Source: Cohaesibacter marisflavi (GTDB lineage Bacteria > Pseudomonadota > Alphaproteobacteria > Rhizobiales > Cohaesibacteraceae). From it: 64,000 nt of DNA. Position numbers and translations under genes: made by a program. Below, one piece after another: positions 1 to 7,795 of this stretch. The DNA is taken from positions 310,001-374,000 of the forward strand of contig NZ_FOVR01000001.1 of assembly GCF_900115225.1 (NCBI RefSeq), written 5' to 3'. Positions within the stretch are counted from its first letter, which is position 1; every line of letters begins with the position of its first letter. A model generated the notes under the pieces. The model saw only the letters and a program-made list of their open reading frames with translations. It was not told where the DNA came from and ran no database searches.

Positions 1-715
1 CTGAAAGCATGGAGTGAATATCGTTGATATAGGACGAGATGAAGCCGCTCTGTAATTCCAGCCCAAGCAGCAGAGACCAAAACAGGCATATTCCGCCAAG
101 GATGATCGTCCATCGGCTGCGCCCCAGAATAACGGACGCGAGCAGTATGCCGCAGACCACCAGAAAAGCGGTAATTTTCAAGAAGAACAGCAGGCCGAGC
201 AGGTAGGCCAGCAGAATGGCATCAAACCGCGATTTGGGTAGCATATACCAGAGCCCGGCCAAAAGGAGCAGGGCGGTTGCGAAGCGGTTATAGGTGGCAA
301 AATAGCTGATTTCAGAAAGATGGGTCTGGTCCAGTGTCATGGGAACCAGTGTGATCAGCGCCAACAACAGCAAGGCGCATCCGAACTCTGTATGGGATCT
401 GAAACGGGGTACGAGCGCCATGAAGACAGGCAGAAGCACCAGCCATGTCATGATGTGCAAGGAGACAAAGGCGTTGCTGTGGGGAAACAGCGCTTCTCCC
501 CACTTGGCCAAATAAAGCGTCAGTGAACCGATTGGTGAAAAGAAATCGATATGGGGCACCTGTCCCAGAGATATCCTGTAAGCGCCATCCTGAACAAAAA
601 TAAAGTCAAAAATCGCTCGGCCATAGGGTGCTCGCTGTAAAAACAGATAGCCGCACACCACGAGCAAAAGTGAAAAGGCCAGAAAAATAACCTGGCGAGG
701 TAATATGTTCTGCAT
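1..715 (-). CDS. GT-C-like polytopic membrane protein (3' end outside window)
   Basis: An open frame starts at an ATG at 713-715 and runs leftward to base 1 without a stop, so about 238 residues of the N-terminal part are visible. The protein opens with a hydrophobic segment (residues about 8-26). A first loop follows, holding aspartate-rich and G-x-x-P-H-x-D-F-like features (IFDFIFVQDGAYR, then GQVPHIDFFSPIG), and then at least five more membrane segments. This pattern is typical of GT-C fold glycosyltransferases (GT39/ArnT-like), which use lipid-linked sugar donors. The family call is inference from layout and loop motif. The N-terminus is clear, but the catalytic family cannot be fixed without the missing C-terminal part. 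Confidence 0.7.
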   Translation of the reverse strand, partial: MQNILPRQVIFLAFSLLLVVCGYLFLQRAPYGRAIFDFIFVQDGAYRISLGQVPHIDFFSPIGSLTLYLAKWGEALFPHSNAFVSLHIMTWLVLLPVFMALVPRFRSHTEFGCALLLLALITLVPMTLDQTHLSEISYFATYNRFATALLLLAGLWYMLPKSRFDAILLAYLLGLLFFLKITAFLVVCGILLASVILGRSRWTIILGGICLFWSLLLGLELQSGFISSYINDIHSMLS

Positions 716-1079
716 GAGAAAACCGCAACACTAATATTCAACTCTGGCTAAATCTACACTCCAAGATTTAACACTTGGTTGTGTGTTCAATTTTCTCACA
801 CTTTACCGATTAGTGCCTCACATAAGCTCGGTTTGGTCTATCGGTCTGAAACTATGGTGAAATACGCATCTGGTGCGGGTAGAGTGCGAAATCCATTGGG
901 ACGATCTGCCACAGATTGCTGGCAGAAAGACAGGCAGACATATCTGTGTGTGGAAGAAATGGTGCCGCATAAACACCAAGCCAGTGCATGGCATCCATGG
1001 ATTTTAAAAATGGAGAAGAAACGACCTCATCAGCCTCAATATCAGAAGCGGGAAAAGACATCGCTTTGAGGAAGAGAAT
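716..1079. other. Intergenic region, no gene seen
   Basis: This stretch lies between the start of the leftward membrane protein and the tRNA-Gln gene. Short open frames exist on both strands, but they overlap each other, lack ribosome-binding sites and have no recognisable protein character. It presumably holds the promoter of the leftward gene and the 3' flank of the tRNA. Confidence 0.5.
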
Positions 1080-1154
1080 TGGCTGGGGTGGTAGGATTCG
1101 AACCTACGATACACGATACCAAAAACCGATGCCTTACCACTTGGCCACACCCCA
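1080..1154 (-). tRNA. tRNA-Gln (anticodon TTG)
   Basis: On the minus strand the gene starts with TGGGGTG and ends with CACCCCA, G discriminator and an encoded CCA (1080-1082). The D-loop has GGTAAGGC and the T-arm GGTTCGAATCC. The anticodon loop TTTTGGT carries TTG, read as glutamine. The overall match to bacterial tRNA-Gln is close. The outermost anticodon-stem pair (position 27-43) appears to be T-T, a small oddity. Confidence 0.95.
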
Positions 1155-1191
1155 GCAAGCCCGAATAATTGCTCCGGCTTAGAGTAGGCTT

Positions 1192-1220
1192 TCTATACAG
1201 AAGGCCGATGGGTCGTGCAA
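1192..1220 (-). promoter_or_regulatory. Promoter of tRNA-Gln
   Basis: On the minus strand, TTGCAC (1215-1220) and TATAGA (1192-1197) are separated by exactly 17 bases. That places a start point about 30 bases upstream of the tRNA. It is a good housekeeping-sigma promoter by spacing and sequence. Confidence 0.7.
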
Positions 1221-1385
1221 TGCTTTAAACCAAATTTTTCACAAGTGAGGGCCATCTTTCATAAATCGGCTTGGTGTCCGCTCTTCGTCTTGGCGGAAAA
1301 GGGGCTCTAAGGACAGAAAAAGCAGCCGATCTGATATCCGACGTGGAAATCTTTCAAAGAGTTTAGAAATTTGTCTTTTATGCTC

Positions 1386-1414
1386 TTGCCATACCGCGAT
1401 GGGGAGGCTATAAG
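1386..1414 (+). promoter_or_regulatory. Promoter of tRNA-Pro
   Basis: TTGCCA (1386-1391) and TATAAG (1409-1414) are separated by 17 bases, with transcription expected to begin about ten bases before the tRNA-Pro gene. Confidence 0.75.
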
Positions 1415-1431
1415 CGCCTCCACCAGAGGTA

Positions 1432-1508
<77 letters not shown>

Positions 1509-1630
1509 TTTATTCTTATTTCCTCAATAGTTATAGATGGTCGTCACCCATGAAGCGCAGGATGATTCCTTGCGCCTTAACCGGTTTTCATGAGTTTCTT
1601 TTTGATATCGGAATGCCGTGCCCGTAGGCC

Positions 1631-2566
1631 TTAATCCAGCGTCAGATTGTCATCGAACACAGACTTGTTTGCCATATATTCAGGCTCGATGTGAATCGTC
1701 ACCACGGCGTGAGGCATTTCTTTTTGCAGGGCATTTTCGATTCTGTCACAAATGGCGTGGGCGTCATAGACGCTCATCTGGCTGGGGACCACCAGATGAA
1801 ACTCCACAAATATCACTCGGCCAGCATGGCGCGTGCGGATATCATGCGCTTCGATTGCTCCGTCCGCATTGGCCATGATGGATGTGCGCAGCTGCAACAG
1901 CTCCTCAGGATCAATCGCTTCATCCATCAGACCGCTTAATGACCCCTTGATCAACTCCCATCCTGTCCAGAGAATGGAAACGCCGACAAACATGGCGAGC
2001 AACGGATCAAGCCACACGAGCCCAGTGAGCTTGGCAAGCGTGACACCGGCGATGACACCGATGGAGGTAACAACATCCGTAAAGAGATGCCTGCCGTCCG
2101 CCACAAGGGCAGGGGAGCGCAGCCTTTTGCCGATGCGCACCAATGTAAAGGCCCAGCCGGCATTGAGGACACCACCTAGGCCGTTGAGCACTAGTCCGAT
2201 AGTCGGTACCGACAAATCCCGGGGATGAGTGAAGACCTCATAGGCTTCCATGAAAATGGCAACCGCAGCCAGCACCACCAATACCCCTTCAGCCACCGCC
2301 GAGAGATATTCTGCCTTATGGTGGCCGAACTGGTGATTATGGTCAGCTGGCTTTTCACCAAGCCAGAGGGCAATCAGAACCGCAAAGGCGGCCGCCAAAT
2401 TGATCAGGGTTTCCAGCGCATCAGAATAGAGCCCGACCGAGTTGGTCATGGCATAGGCTGCATATTTCAGCGCCAATACCACCAAGGCAACCAAAACAGA
2501 CCCGATTGCCAACTGCTTGGAAGACAATTTGCTTACCGGCTTTTTCAGGGATGCTGGATCAATCAT
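1631..2566 (-). CDS. Cation diffusion facilitator family transporter
   Basis: This is an inner-membrane metal-ion/proton antiporter of the CDF family, 311 residues, which is normal length. Six membrane segments fill residues about 20-210. Family metal-site positions are visible: D49, E52 and N56 in helix 2 (SDALETLIN) and H160/D164 in helix 5 (HLFTD). The loop HNHQFGHHKAEYLSA is the usual histidine-containing signature between helices 2 and 3. The cytoplasmic C-terminal domain (from about 215) has H241, H257 and the VTIHIEP segment. The helix 2 set D-x2-E-x3-N differs from the D-x3-D of FieF, so the transported metal (Zn, Mn, Fe or Co/Ni) cannot be assigned. It is divergent from the transaminase gene at 2917. 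Confidence 0.9.
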   Translation of the reverse strand: MIDPASLKKPVSKLSSKQLAIGSVLVALVVLALKYAAYAMTNSVGLYSDALETLINLAAAFAVLIALWLGEKPADHNHQFGHHKAEYLSAVAEGVLVVLAAVAIFMEAYEVFTHPRDLSVPTIGLVLNGLGGVLNAGWAFTLVRIGKRLRSPALVADGRHLFTDVVTSIGVIAGVTLAKLTGLVWLDPLLAMFVGVSILWTGWELIKGSLSGLMDEAIDPEELLQLRTSIMANADGAIEAHDIRTRHAGRVIFVEFHLVVPSQMSVYDAHAICDRIENALQKEMPHAVVTIHIEPEYMANKSVFDDNLTLD

Positions 2567-2916
2567 GGCTTGTCAGACGAGTCCATTTAGTGTGTTTTTG
2601 ATAGATGCTGCCCAATCCGTAGGTCTGTCAAGCAGATCGGAGGCGGGTAGTGGGCTTCTCGCATAGGCCTAAGGTGATTCCCATATGTGAAATTGTCCTA
2701 ACGGCTTTGCCGTGTATAACTGTCTTTGCCTGTTGGTGAGCAGTTCGGGGAAATTGTAATGATACGCCGACAGTCCTAATGTTAGGCAAACTCTCCTTGA
2801 GTGCCGATAATAAAGTGTTCGTCTCCTGCCGCGGGGGCCTCGCGTCGATCAACGCTCCAAAGGGTTTCATCGGTTTCCATCATTGAAAAGATTAGAAGAA
2901 AAAGAAAGGGCTCTTC
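2567..2916. other. Divergent intergenic region
   Basis: These 350 bases separate the leftward CDF transporter and the rightward transaminase gene, so both promoters should be here. I saw no convincing terminator, repeat or additional gene. Frames that cross it continue antisense into the neighbours and look like shadows. Confidence 0.4.
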
Positions 2917-3771
2917 ATGTCTCGCATCGTCTATGTCAATGGAGAATATCTGCCAGAAGAAGAGGCCAAGATCTCGATTTTTGATCGTGGCTTTCTGTTT
3001 GCTGACGGTGTTTATGAGGTTTCGACCATCCTTGATGGCAAGCTGGTCGACAATGCAGGACATCTTGCGCGCCTGCAGCGATCGCTCGCAGAGCTCGATA
3101 TTCCGGCTCCTTGCTCGATGGAAGAGATCGAAACAATCCAGCACACGCTGATCGAGCGCAACGCCATTGCGGCGGGCAGCATCTATCTGCAGGTGACCCG
3201 CGGTGCTGAAGATCGCAATTTCCTCTGGTCCGAGGGCCTGAAGCCATCGCTTATCATGTTTACTCAGTCGCGTGGCGCCAAGATGGACAAAGTGGCCGAG
3301 AAGGGCCTCGATGTGATCTCGCAGCCGGATATCCGCTGGCAGCGCCGCGACATCAAGACCGTTGCGCTTTTGCCTGCTTCACTGGCCAAGCGCAAGGCTA
3401 TTGCTGAAGGCGCCAATGATGCATGGCTTGTTGAAGATGGCATGATTACTGAAGGTACCTCCAATAACGCCCATATCATCACCAAGGATGGCAAGCTGGT
3501 GACCCGCGCCCTGTCCAACAAGATCTTGCACGGCATCACGCGCAAGGCGGTGCTCGCCTTGGCCAAGGAAGCCGGGCTGACGGTTGAAGAACGCAGCTTC
3601 TCCCCTGATGAGGTCAAGAATGCTGCAGAGGCATTCGTTACCTCAGCAACCATGTTTGTCACGCCTGTCGTCTCCTTTGACGGCGTAAAGATTGGTGACG
3701 GAAAACCCGGCCCCCACACCACGCGCTTGCGCGATCTTTATGTCTCGTTTGCCAAAAAGAGCCTGAGCTAA
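2917..3771 (+). CDS. dat: D-amino-acid transaminase (class IV PLP aminotransferase)
   Basis: It interconverts D-amino acids and 2-oxo acids, for example D-alanine and 2-oxoglutarate, in the cytosol using PLP. The 284 residues match the fold-type IV family throughout. Visible residues are R52 (phosphate binding, HLARLQRS), R100 (VTRGAEDR), the Schiff-base lysine K147 in DIKT, E179 in ITEGTS and the C-terminal VTSAT loop. The Bacillus enzyme has R-x-H in the substrate-carboxylate trap; here the sequence is R100-N-F102, so the histidine is absent and specificity may differ. The ATG follows the purine-rich AAGAAAGGG. The long PLP-domain match is strong, but a branched-chain or 4-amino-4-deoxychorismate lyase activity cannot be excluded. 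Confidence 0.85.
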   Translation: MSRIVYVNGEYLPEEEAKISIFDRGFLFADGVYEVSTILDGKLVDNAGHLARLQRSLAELDIPAPCSMEEIETIQHTLIERNAIAAGSIYLQVTRGAEDRNFLWSEGLKPSLIMFTQSRGAKMDKVAEKGLDVISQPDIRWQRRDIKTVALLPASLAKRKAIAEGANDAWLVEDGMITEGTSNNAHIITKDGKLVTRALSNKILHGITRKAVLALAKEAGLTVEERSFSPDEVKNAAEAFVTSATMFVTPVVSFDGVKIGDGKPGPHTTRLRDLYVSFAKKSLS

Positions 3772-3828
3772 AAATCATTGCCCCTTGAATGTTGACGGCT
3801 TTAACCCCATTTCATCGGAGCAACTTTG

Positions 3829-3948
3829 ATGCATGGAGAAAAGGTCCGCATTATGGGAAATCTCGATAAACCGTCTTTCGAGCCGGTCATGAGCTTGCTC
3901 GTCGGCCTGATGATCGTAGCTGCAATGGTGCTGGTCTGGCTTCTTTGA
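3829..3948 (+). CDS. Tiny single-span membrane protein (39 aa)
   Basis: A 39-residue frame starts at ATG 3829, with GGAG about nine bases upstream. An internal ATG at 3853, with AAGG upstream, would give 31 residues. The last 20 residues (SLLVGLMIVAAMVLVWLL) form one hydrophobic helix ending at the C-terminus. The function is unknown. It is the first of three small membrane-protein frames in the same orientation between the transaminase and the flavoprotein gene, which supports translation, but no family is recognised. Confidence 0.45.
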   Translation: MHGEKVRIMGNLDKPSFEPVMSLLVGLMIVAAMVLVWLL

Positions 3949-4034
3949 TGGGGGTAGACGTCAAAAATCAGACCCTTTTACAAGATTGGACATCCCGGCG
4001 CGCTCCGGGATGATCTTTTTAAGAGGAATTGGCT

Positions 4035-4193
4035 ATGACCGATAAAGCGACACCAGAGAATGCCGCCGTGGAGCATGTCTATTTGAAAGACCGCATGCGC
4101 GGATATCGGGGATGGCTCAAGATCGTCGTTTATACGCTTTCCGGCATTGTCATGTTGTCCATGTTTGCCAGTAACCTGCTTCAAAGCTTCTAA
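4035..4193 (+). CDS. Small single-span membrane protein (52 aa)
   Basis: This 52-residue frame starts at ATG 4035, preceded by AAGAGGAATTGGCT, a good ribosome-binding site. A charged N-terminal half (KDRMRGYRGW) leads into one hydrophobic segment (residues about 29-48). The layout resembles alphaproteobacterial aa3-type cytochrome oxidase subunit IV-like peptides, but the similarity is too short to rely on. No partner gene for such a role is nearby. Confidence 0.55.
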   Translation: MTDKATPENAAVEHVYLKDRMRGYRGWLKIVVYTLSGIVMLSMFASNLLQSF

Positions 4194-4294
4194 AGGCGAT
4201 CGGCCGGATTAGCCATTTTTGATTGAATTCTTATAGTCCAATGAGAGCCGGCAGCGCCTGTCTGGATACGCTCAAACATTTTCACGAGGCCATT

Positions 4295-4411
4295 ATGACT
4301 GCCAAGCAAAGAAAACGGCCATGGAAACGTTGGTTAAGCCCGTCTCTCATTGCGCTTTGCGTTCTGGTCGGGCTGGCAAGCCAATCAGGCTTCTGGCCTG
4401 GTTTGGGCTGA
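4295..4411 (+). CDS. Small single-span membrane protein (38 aa)
   Basis: The ATG at 4295 has CACGAGG six bases upstream, which favours it over the in-frame TTG at 4223 and ATG at 4241 (62 and 56 residues). The product has a basic N-terminus (AKQRKRPWKRW) and one hydrophobic helix (SLIALCVLVGLA). It converges with the flavoprotein gene, whose stop lies only two bases beyond. The function is unknown. Confidence 0.45.
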   Translation: MTAKQRKRPWKRWLSPSLIALCVLVGLASQSGFWPGLG

Positions 4412-4413
4412 CA

Positions 4414-5700
4414 TTAGGCTTTTGCATCCAGATAATGCGCAATGCCTTTGGCTGCACGGAAGCCTTGTGAGAAGCAGCCTGTGAGCAGATACCCTCCGGT
4501 TGGGGCTTCCCAATCCAACATCTCTCCGGCAATAAACAATCCTGGCGCTCTTTTCACCATCATCCTGTCATCCAACTCTTCAAGCAACACGCCGCCAGCA
4601 GTGCTTATTGCCTCAGCGATGGGGCGAGGGGCCGTTACCCTGAGGGACAGATTTTTGATGGCGTTTGAGAGCTGATCAACATCATTCATTACGGATTTGT
4701 CCGTCAGAGCCTTAAGCAGTGCGGCCTGCACGCCCTGAAGCTTGAGGCTGCGCCGCAGATGGTTCGAGAATGATTGTTTGCCGCGCGGACGACAAAGGCG
4801 CTCTTTGACTTGCGCAAGCGTCAGATTGGGGCGCAGGTCGATGTTCAAGGTGACGCTGCCGCCTTTCTCCAGAGCATCGCGTATAAGGGCAGAGAGTGCA
4901 TAGACAGGCCCTCCTTCGATGCCGCAATGAGCAATGTCCGATTCTCTGGTTTCAGGAGTATTTCCGGCGGCATGCTGCGACAGCACGAAGTCGCCGCTGA
5001 CGGATCTTTCCCCGAACGAAAGGCGCACCGATTTAACGGGGGTGCCAGCCCATTCCTTGCCGAAGCTTTCGGGAAGCTCGACATCAAAGCCGCAATTGGA
5101 AGGGCGATAGGGCGCACATGCGATGCCCTGAGCGATGAGGGGCGTCAAGAAGGCGCCATCTGTTCCAAGGCGTGGCCAGCTGGGGCCTCCAAGAGCCAGA
5201 AGGCAGGCATCCGCTTCAAAGCACTGTTCCCCCTGCTCGGTGTGGAACAGCAATGCACCGGCCTCGTTCCAGCCAATCCAGCGGTGCTTCGTTGCCAAGG
5301 TTGCGCCGCGGTCTTCAAGGCGTTTCATCAAGGCGCGAAGAAGGGGAGAGGCTTTCATGACTTTGGGAAAAATCCGCCCCGTCGAGCCGATGAAATGAGG
5401 CTGCCCCAACATCTCCATCCAGTCGAGAATGGCCTTGGTTCCAAATTCCTCTAGCATGGGCTGCATCCAGTCAGTCGCCTTGCCATAATGCTTGGCAAAG
5501 GCGTCGGGATTGGCAAGGCCTGACCGATGAGAGATGTTGAGACCGGTCTTGCCCGCCATCAGGATCTTGCGCGCCGGGCTCGGCATCGCATCAAACAGAT
5601 GGATGGACAAATCAGGGCGCAGCGTCGAGAGCCTGTCTGCTGCCATCAGGCCAGAAGCCCCCGCACCAATGATCGCGACCGTCTTCTTTTTCTCTTGCAT
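4414..5700 (-). CDS. NAD(P)/FAD-dependent oxidoreductase, HI0933/BaiN family
   Basis: This is a cytosolic flavoprotein of the HI0933-like family (TIGR03862-type subgroup), 428 residues. The N-terminal dinucleotide-binding motif is GAGASG (residues 12-17), followed by an acidic strand end (LFDAM) and the family segment GKTGLNISHR. The C-terminal FAD-contact motif is LFIAGEMLDWEAPTGGYLLTG, near residues 390-410. The substrate of this family is mostly unknown; some members act on bile acids or protect DNA. The ATG is preceded by AGAGGAAACGG, a good ribosome-binding site. The gene stands alone on the minus strand. Confidence 0.88.
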   Translation of the reverse strand: MQEKKKTVAIIGAGASGLMAADRLSTLRPDLSIHLFDAMPSPARKILMAGKTGLNISHRSGLANPDAFAKHYGKATDWMQPMLEEFGTKAILDWMEMLGQPHFIGSTGRIFPKVMKASPLLRALMKRLEDRGATLATKHRWIGWNEAGALLFHTEQGEQCFEADACLLALGGPSWPRLGTDGAFLTPLIAQGIACAPYRPSNCGFDVELPESFGKEWAGTPVKSVRLSFGERSVSGDFVLSQHAAGNTPETRESDIAHCGIEGGPVYALSALIRDALEKGGSVTLNIDLRPNLTLAQVKERLCRPRGKQSFSNHLRRSLKLQGVQAALLKALTDKSVMNDVDQLSNAIKNLSLRVTAPRPIAEAISTAGGVLLEELDDRMMVKRAPGLFIAGEMLDWEAPTGGYLLTGCFSQGFRAAKGIAHYLDAKA

Positions 5701-5780
5701 GTGCCCGTTTCCTCTTTTTTTGATCCATCAGACCTATAGCCGTCCAAGCACAATGGCTAGGGGCTTTTGTGGGTCATACA

Positions 5781-5811
5781 GAAAAAGGCCTCGAAACCCT
5801 GTTTCGAGGCC
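5781..5811 (-). terminator. Intrinsic terminator
   Basis: Perfect ten-base arms (5787-5796 and 5802-5811) enclose a five-base loop. On the minus strand the hairpin is followed by a run of Ts (complement of 5782-5786). It lies about 195 bases beyond the stop of the cysteine peptidase gene at 6007 and is its probable end. Confidence 0.8.
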
Positions 5812-6006
5812 AGTTGGGACAGCAGTGTGAGTGGGCCGTCCGGGCTCAAGTTCGATTGGTCTCCCTGAACATGGTGCGTGTGTCTTTTCCTCCGCTGTGA
5901 TTGACTGGGAACCATGCTCCAGACGCCTTGAGGGACCTGTGGCGTCTTTTACCTCCGGGAGTGAGAGGTCGCAGCGAGGCTGCGTAAATCTGTCAAATAA
6001 CGTGCT

Positions 6007-6648
6007 CTATTGGCTTCCGCGAAGTCGGAAACCGGCCACTGGGCGCTGCGTTCTCGGCTCGGGGGCTCCAGCCACCCGTTGCCAGATCGTGGGATTGCCC
6101 ACGGCCTGCCGCTTGTTCCAGCGATAGGGCACATCCTGCCATGGCAGGATTGTGGGATTCAGATTATCCAGCACAAACTCACCGCGGTCTGTTCTGACCA
6201 CCAGCACAGCATGATAGGTGCCGTCATTCAAAAAGGCGGTTGTGAGCAATAGTGCATCAGATGGCCAGCCTTTTCTAAGCAATTCCTGTTGCTTGGTCAG
6301 CGCGTAATCCTCGCAGTCGCCTTCTGTTACATAGGCCGACCACTCATCAATTTGTCCGTCTGCACGGGCCTTGATGCTCTTGTTGATCGAGGCATTCACT
6401 TCAAGCAGCTGGTTCCAGCTTTCCTGAGACAACGCTACTGTGCCTTGCCCATAGCGATTGCACGCAGCGGGATTGTTTGCGCAGTAATAGACATGTCCGG
6501 CAGGAGGGCTCGTGCGTTCTGTCATACGCATTGTTCCGGCGGCAGCAAAGGCGTTGTTCGGTACGAGCACGGCGACCAAGCCGGCTGACGCTACGCCTGC
6601 CAACAGACTTCTTCTTGCAAAGCTTGTCAGTTGTGAATGCCGAAACAA
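6007..6648 (-). CDS. Transglutaminase-like cysteine peptidase (BTLCP), secreted
   Basis: This is a bacterial transglutaminase-like cysteine peptidase (PF06035), 213 residues. An N-terminal export signal runs to about residue 36, with a twin arginine at 12-13, a hydrophobic core and AFA-A. The catalytic triad is visible as C112 (EGDCEDYA), H146 (YHAVLV) and D161 (VLDN). The family includes LapG, which cleaves surface adhesins, but many rhizobial members are uncharacterised periplasmic proteins. No LapD or adhesin gene lies nearby. The only sensible start is a TTG at 6648 with AGGGGG seven bases upstream. The 306 bases between its stop and the flavoprotein gene hold its terminator and no gene. 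Confidence 0.85.
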   Translation of the reverse strand: MFRHSQLTSFARRSLLAGVASAGLVAVLVPNNAFAAAGTMRMTERTSPPAGHVYYCANNPAACNRYGQGTVALSQESWNQLLEVNASINKSIKARADGQIDEWSAYVTEGDCEDYALTKQQELLRKGWPSDALLLTTAFLNDGTYHAVLVVRTDRGEFVLDNLNPTILPWQDVPYRWNKRQAVGNPTIWQRVAGAPEPRTQRPVAGFRLRGSQ

Positions 6649-7100
6649 GGTAACCCCCTAAGTGAACAACGCCTAACAAGCCTAGCGAGGGCTTTTAAAG
6701 AAGGCGTGAGAAATTATGGGGGATTTCAAATCAATTATAAACGAAAAATTAACCTTGATTCGACGGTTTTATACGATTCGTTTTTGTGAGCCGTGTCGAG
6801 TAAAGGGAAATGGCCGAAGGCCTGATTATGAAGCCCTTTTCAGGGTGTTGTTCTATTCTGTAAAGCCTTGGGAAACTATATTTCGTAGTAAACACAAATA
6901 TTTGACCGAAATAAAGGCAATGAAAAATATGATGATAATTCAGTGCTTTTGTCGCCAGCCTTACCAAAATCAATCAAGGCTCGTAAAAATTGATAGGGAT
7001 TTTTAGAAAGGCTGGAAACGACTCATAAACGGTCGTGGTGAAGGTGAGCCGTTGCGGAGCCGAGAATGAGTGATAATGTCTAAAAGTGCATGGCAGTGCG
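6649..7100. other. AT-rich intergenic region
   Basis: This region lies between the peptidase start and a small membrane-protein gene and is noticeably richer in A and T than its neighbours. A 96-codon frame at 6716-7006 has no ribosome-binding site and an irregular composition, so I do not call it. The peptidase promoter is expected here. Confidence 0.4.
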
Positions 7101-7331
7101 TCAATCGCCTTGCCAAGGAGTTTCATCTTTGTGCGCACGGCAGGGAAGCAGGTGCCGCAGAAGCCAGAGAATGGTCATTGCGGGCACGATTAGTAGGAAG
7201 CGTTCACTATTGGCTTCGAAATGCAGGCTGCTGAATTCACCATGGCTCCCCAGCAGCGACAGCGTCTCCCAGAAAAAGGTGACGGTGAAGAGCAATCCCA
7301 ACAGTGCTTTCGTGGAAACCGTGAATCTCAT
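7101..7331 (-). CDS. Small membrane protein, two predicted spans (76 aa)
   Basis: The frame encodes 76 residues with two hydrophobic segments (about 8-27 and 46-63, LLIVPAMTILWLLRHLL) and a hydrophilic tail. It resembles short two-helix membrane proteins but no known family. The ATG has AGCAGG about 11 bases upstream, a modest ribosome-binding site. An overlapping frame on the opposite strand (7090-7398) is less protein-like. Moderate confidence. Confidence 0.45.
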   Translation of the reverse strand: MRFTVSTKALLGLLFTVTFFWETLSLLGSHGEFSSLHFEANSERFLLIVPAMTILWLLRHLLPCRAHKDETPWQGD

Positions 7332-7688
7332 TGTCTTATGCCTGCTTCTCGCGGCCCGATCTCCAAGGCGCCATCTGGGAGCCAGTCGGGCTATATAAGA
7401 AGACTATCACATCCTACTTTCGCTTCGTTTAAAGGCATGGATAAAATTCTAAAGATGCTGCGTCGCTTTTAAACCGACGGGAAGAGGCTTGAAGCTGCGC
7501 ACTATCGGCGAGTTTTGAATCAGAGTCTCAAGTACTTGAATCACTATCTGAAGCTGCTTGAATCTTTTTGTGAAGGAGGGCGAATCCCTTTGTTAGAAAC
7601 TATGCCTAAGCGTCTGAAGAGACTCACTCTATCAGGGATTTAAAGTGACACCTTCGCGGTTGAACTTCAGCTTCTAGAAGGCTTGTCA
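7332..7688. other. Intergenic region, no gene seen
   Basis: This region lies between the small membrane-protein gene and the terminator of the CoA-transferase gene. Several short motifs resembling GAAGCTTGAA recur loosely around 7490-7560, but I could not establish a true repeat. Confidence 0.35.
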
Positions 7689-7720
7689 TAAAAAAAGAGC
7701 GATGGTCGAAACCACCGCTC
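7689..7720 (-). terminator. Intrinsic terminator of the CoA-transferase gene
   Basis: Ten-base arms (7697-7706 and 7711-7720) surround the tetraloop TTCG as read on the minus strand. One internal pair is a G-U wobble in RNA. Seven Ts follow on the minus strand (complement of 7690-7696). It lies 75 bases after the stop at 7796. Confidence 0.9.
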
Positions 7721-7795
7721 CTGATCGAACCGGGAAGGTCATAAAGGGCGGGCGAGATGCGTAGCTGACCACATCACACCAAGCCTTGAGGCGAT

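Noticed and set aside
988-1182. 64-codon frame running through tRNA-Gln
   Set aside because: The tRNA gene is certain and occupies the same bases.
6716-7006. 96-codon plus-strand frame in an AT-rich gap
   Set aside because: No ribosome-binding site, irregular amino-acid composition and no recognisable feature.
7480-7660. Possible repeat family with GAAGCT/CTTGAA words
   Set aside because: The words recur loosely, without a constant unit or spacing, so neither a CRISPR array nor a tandem repeat is supported.
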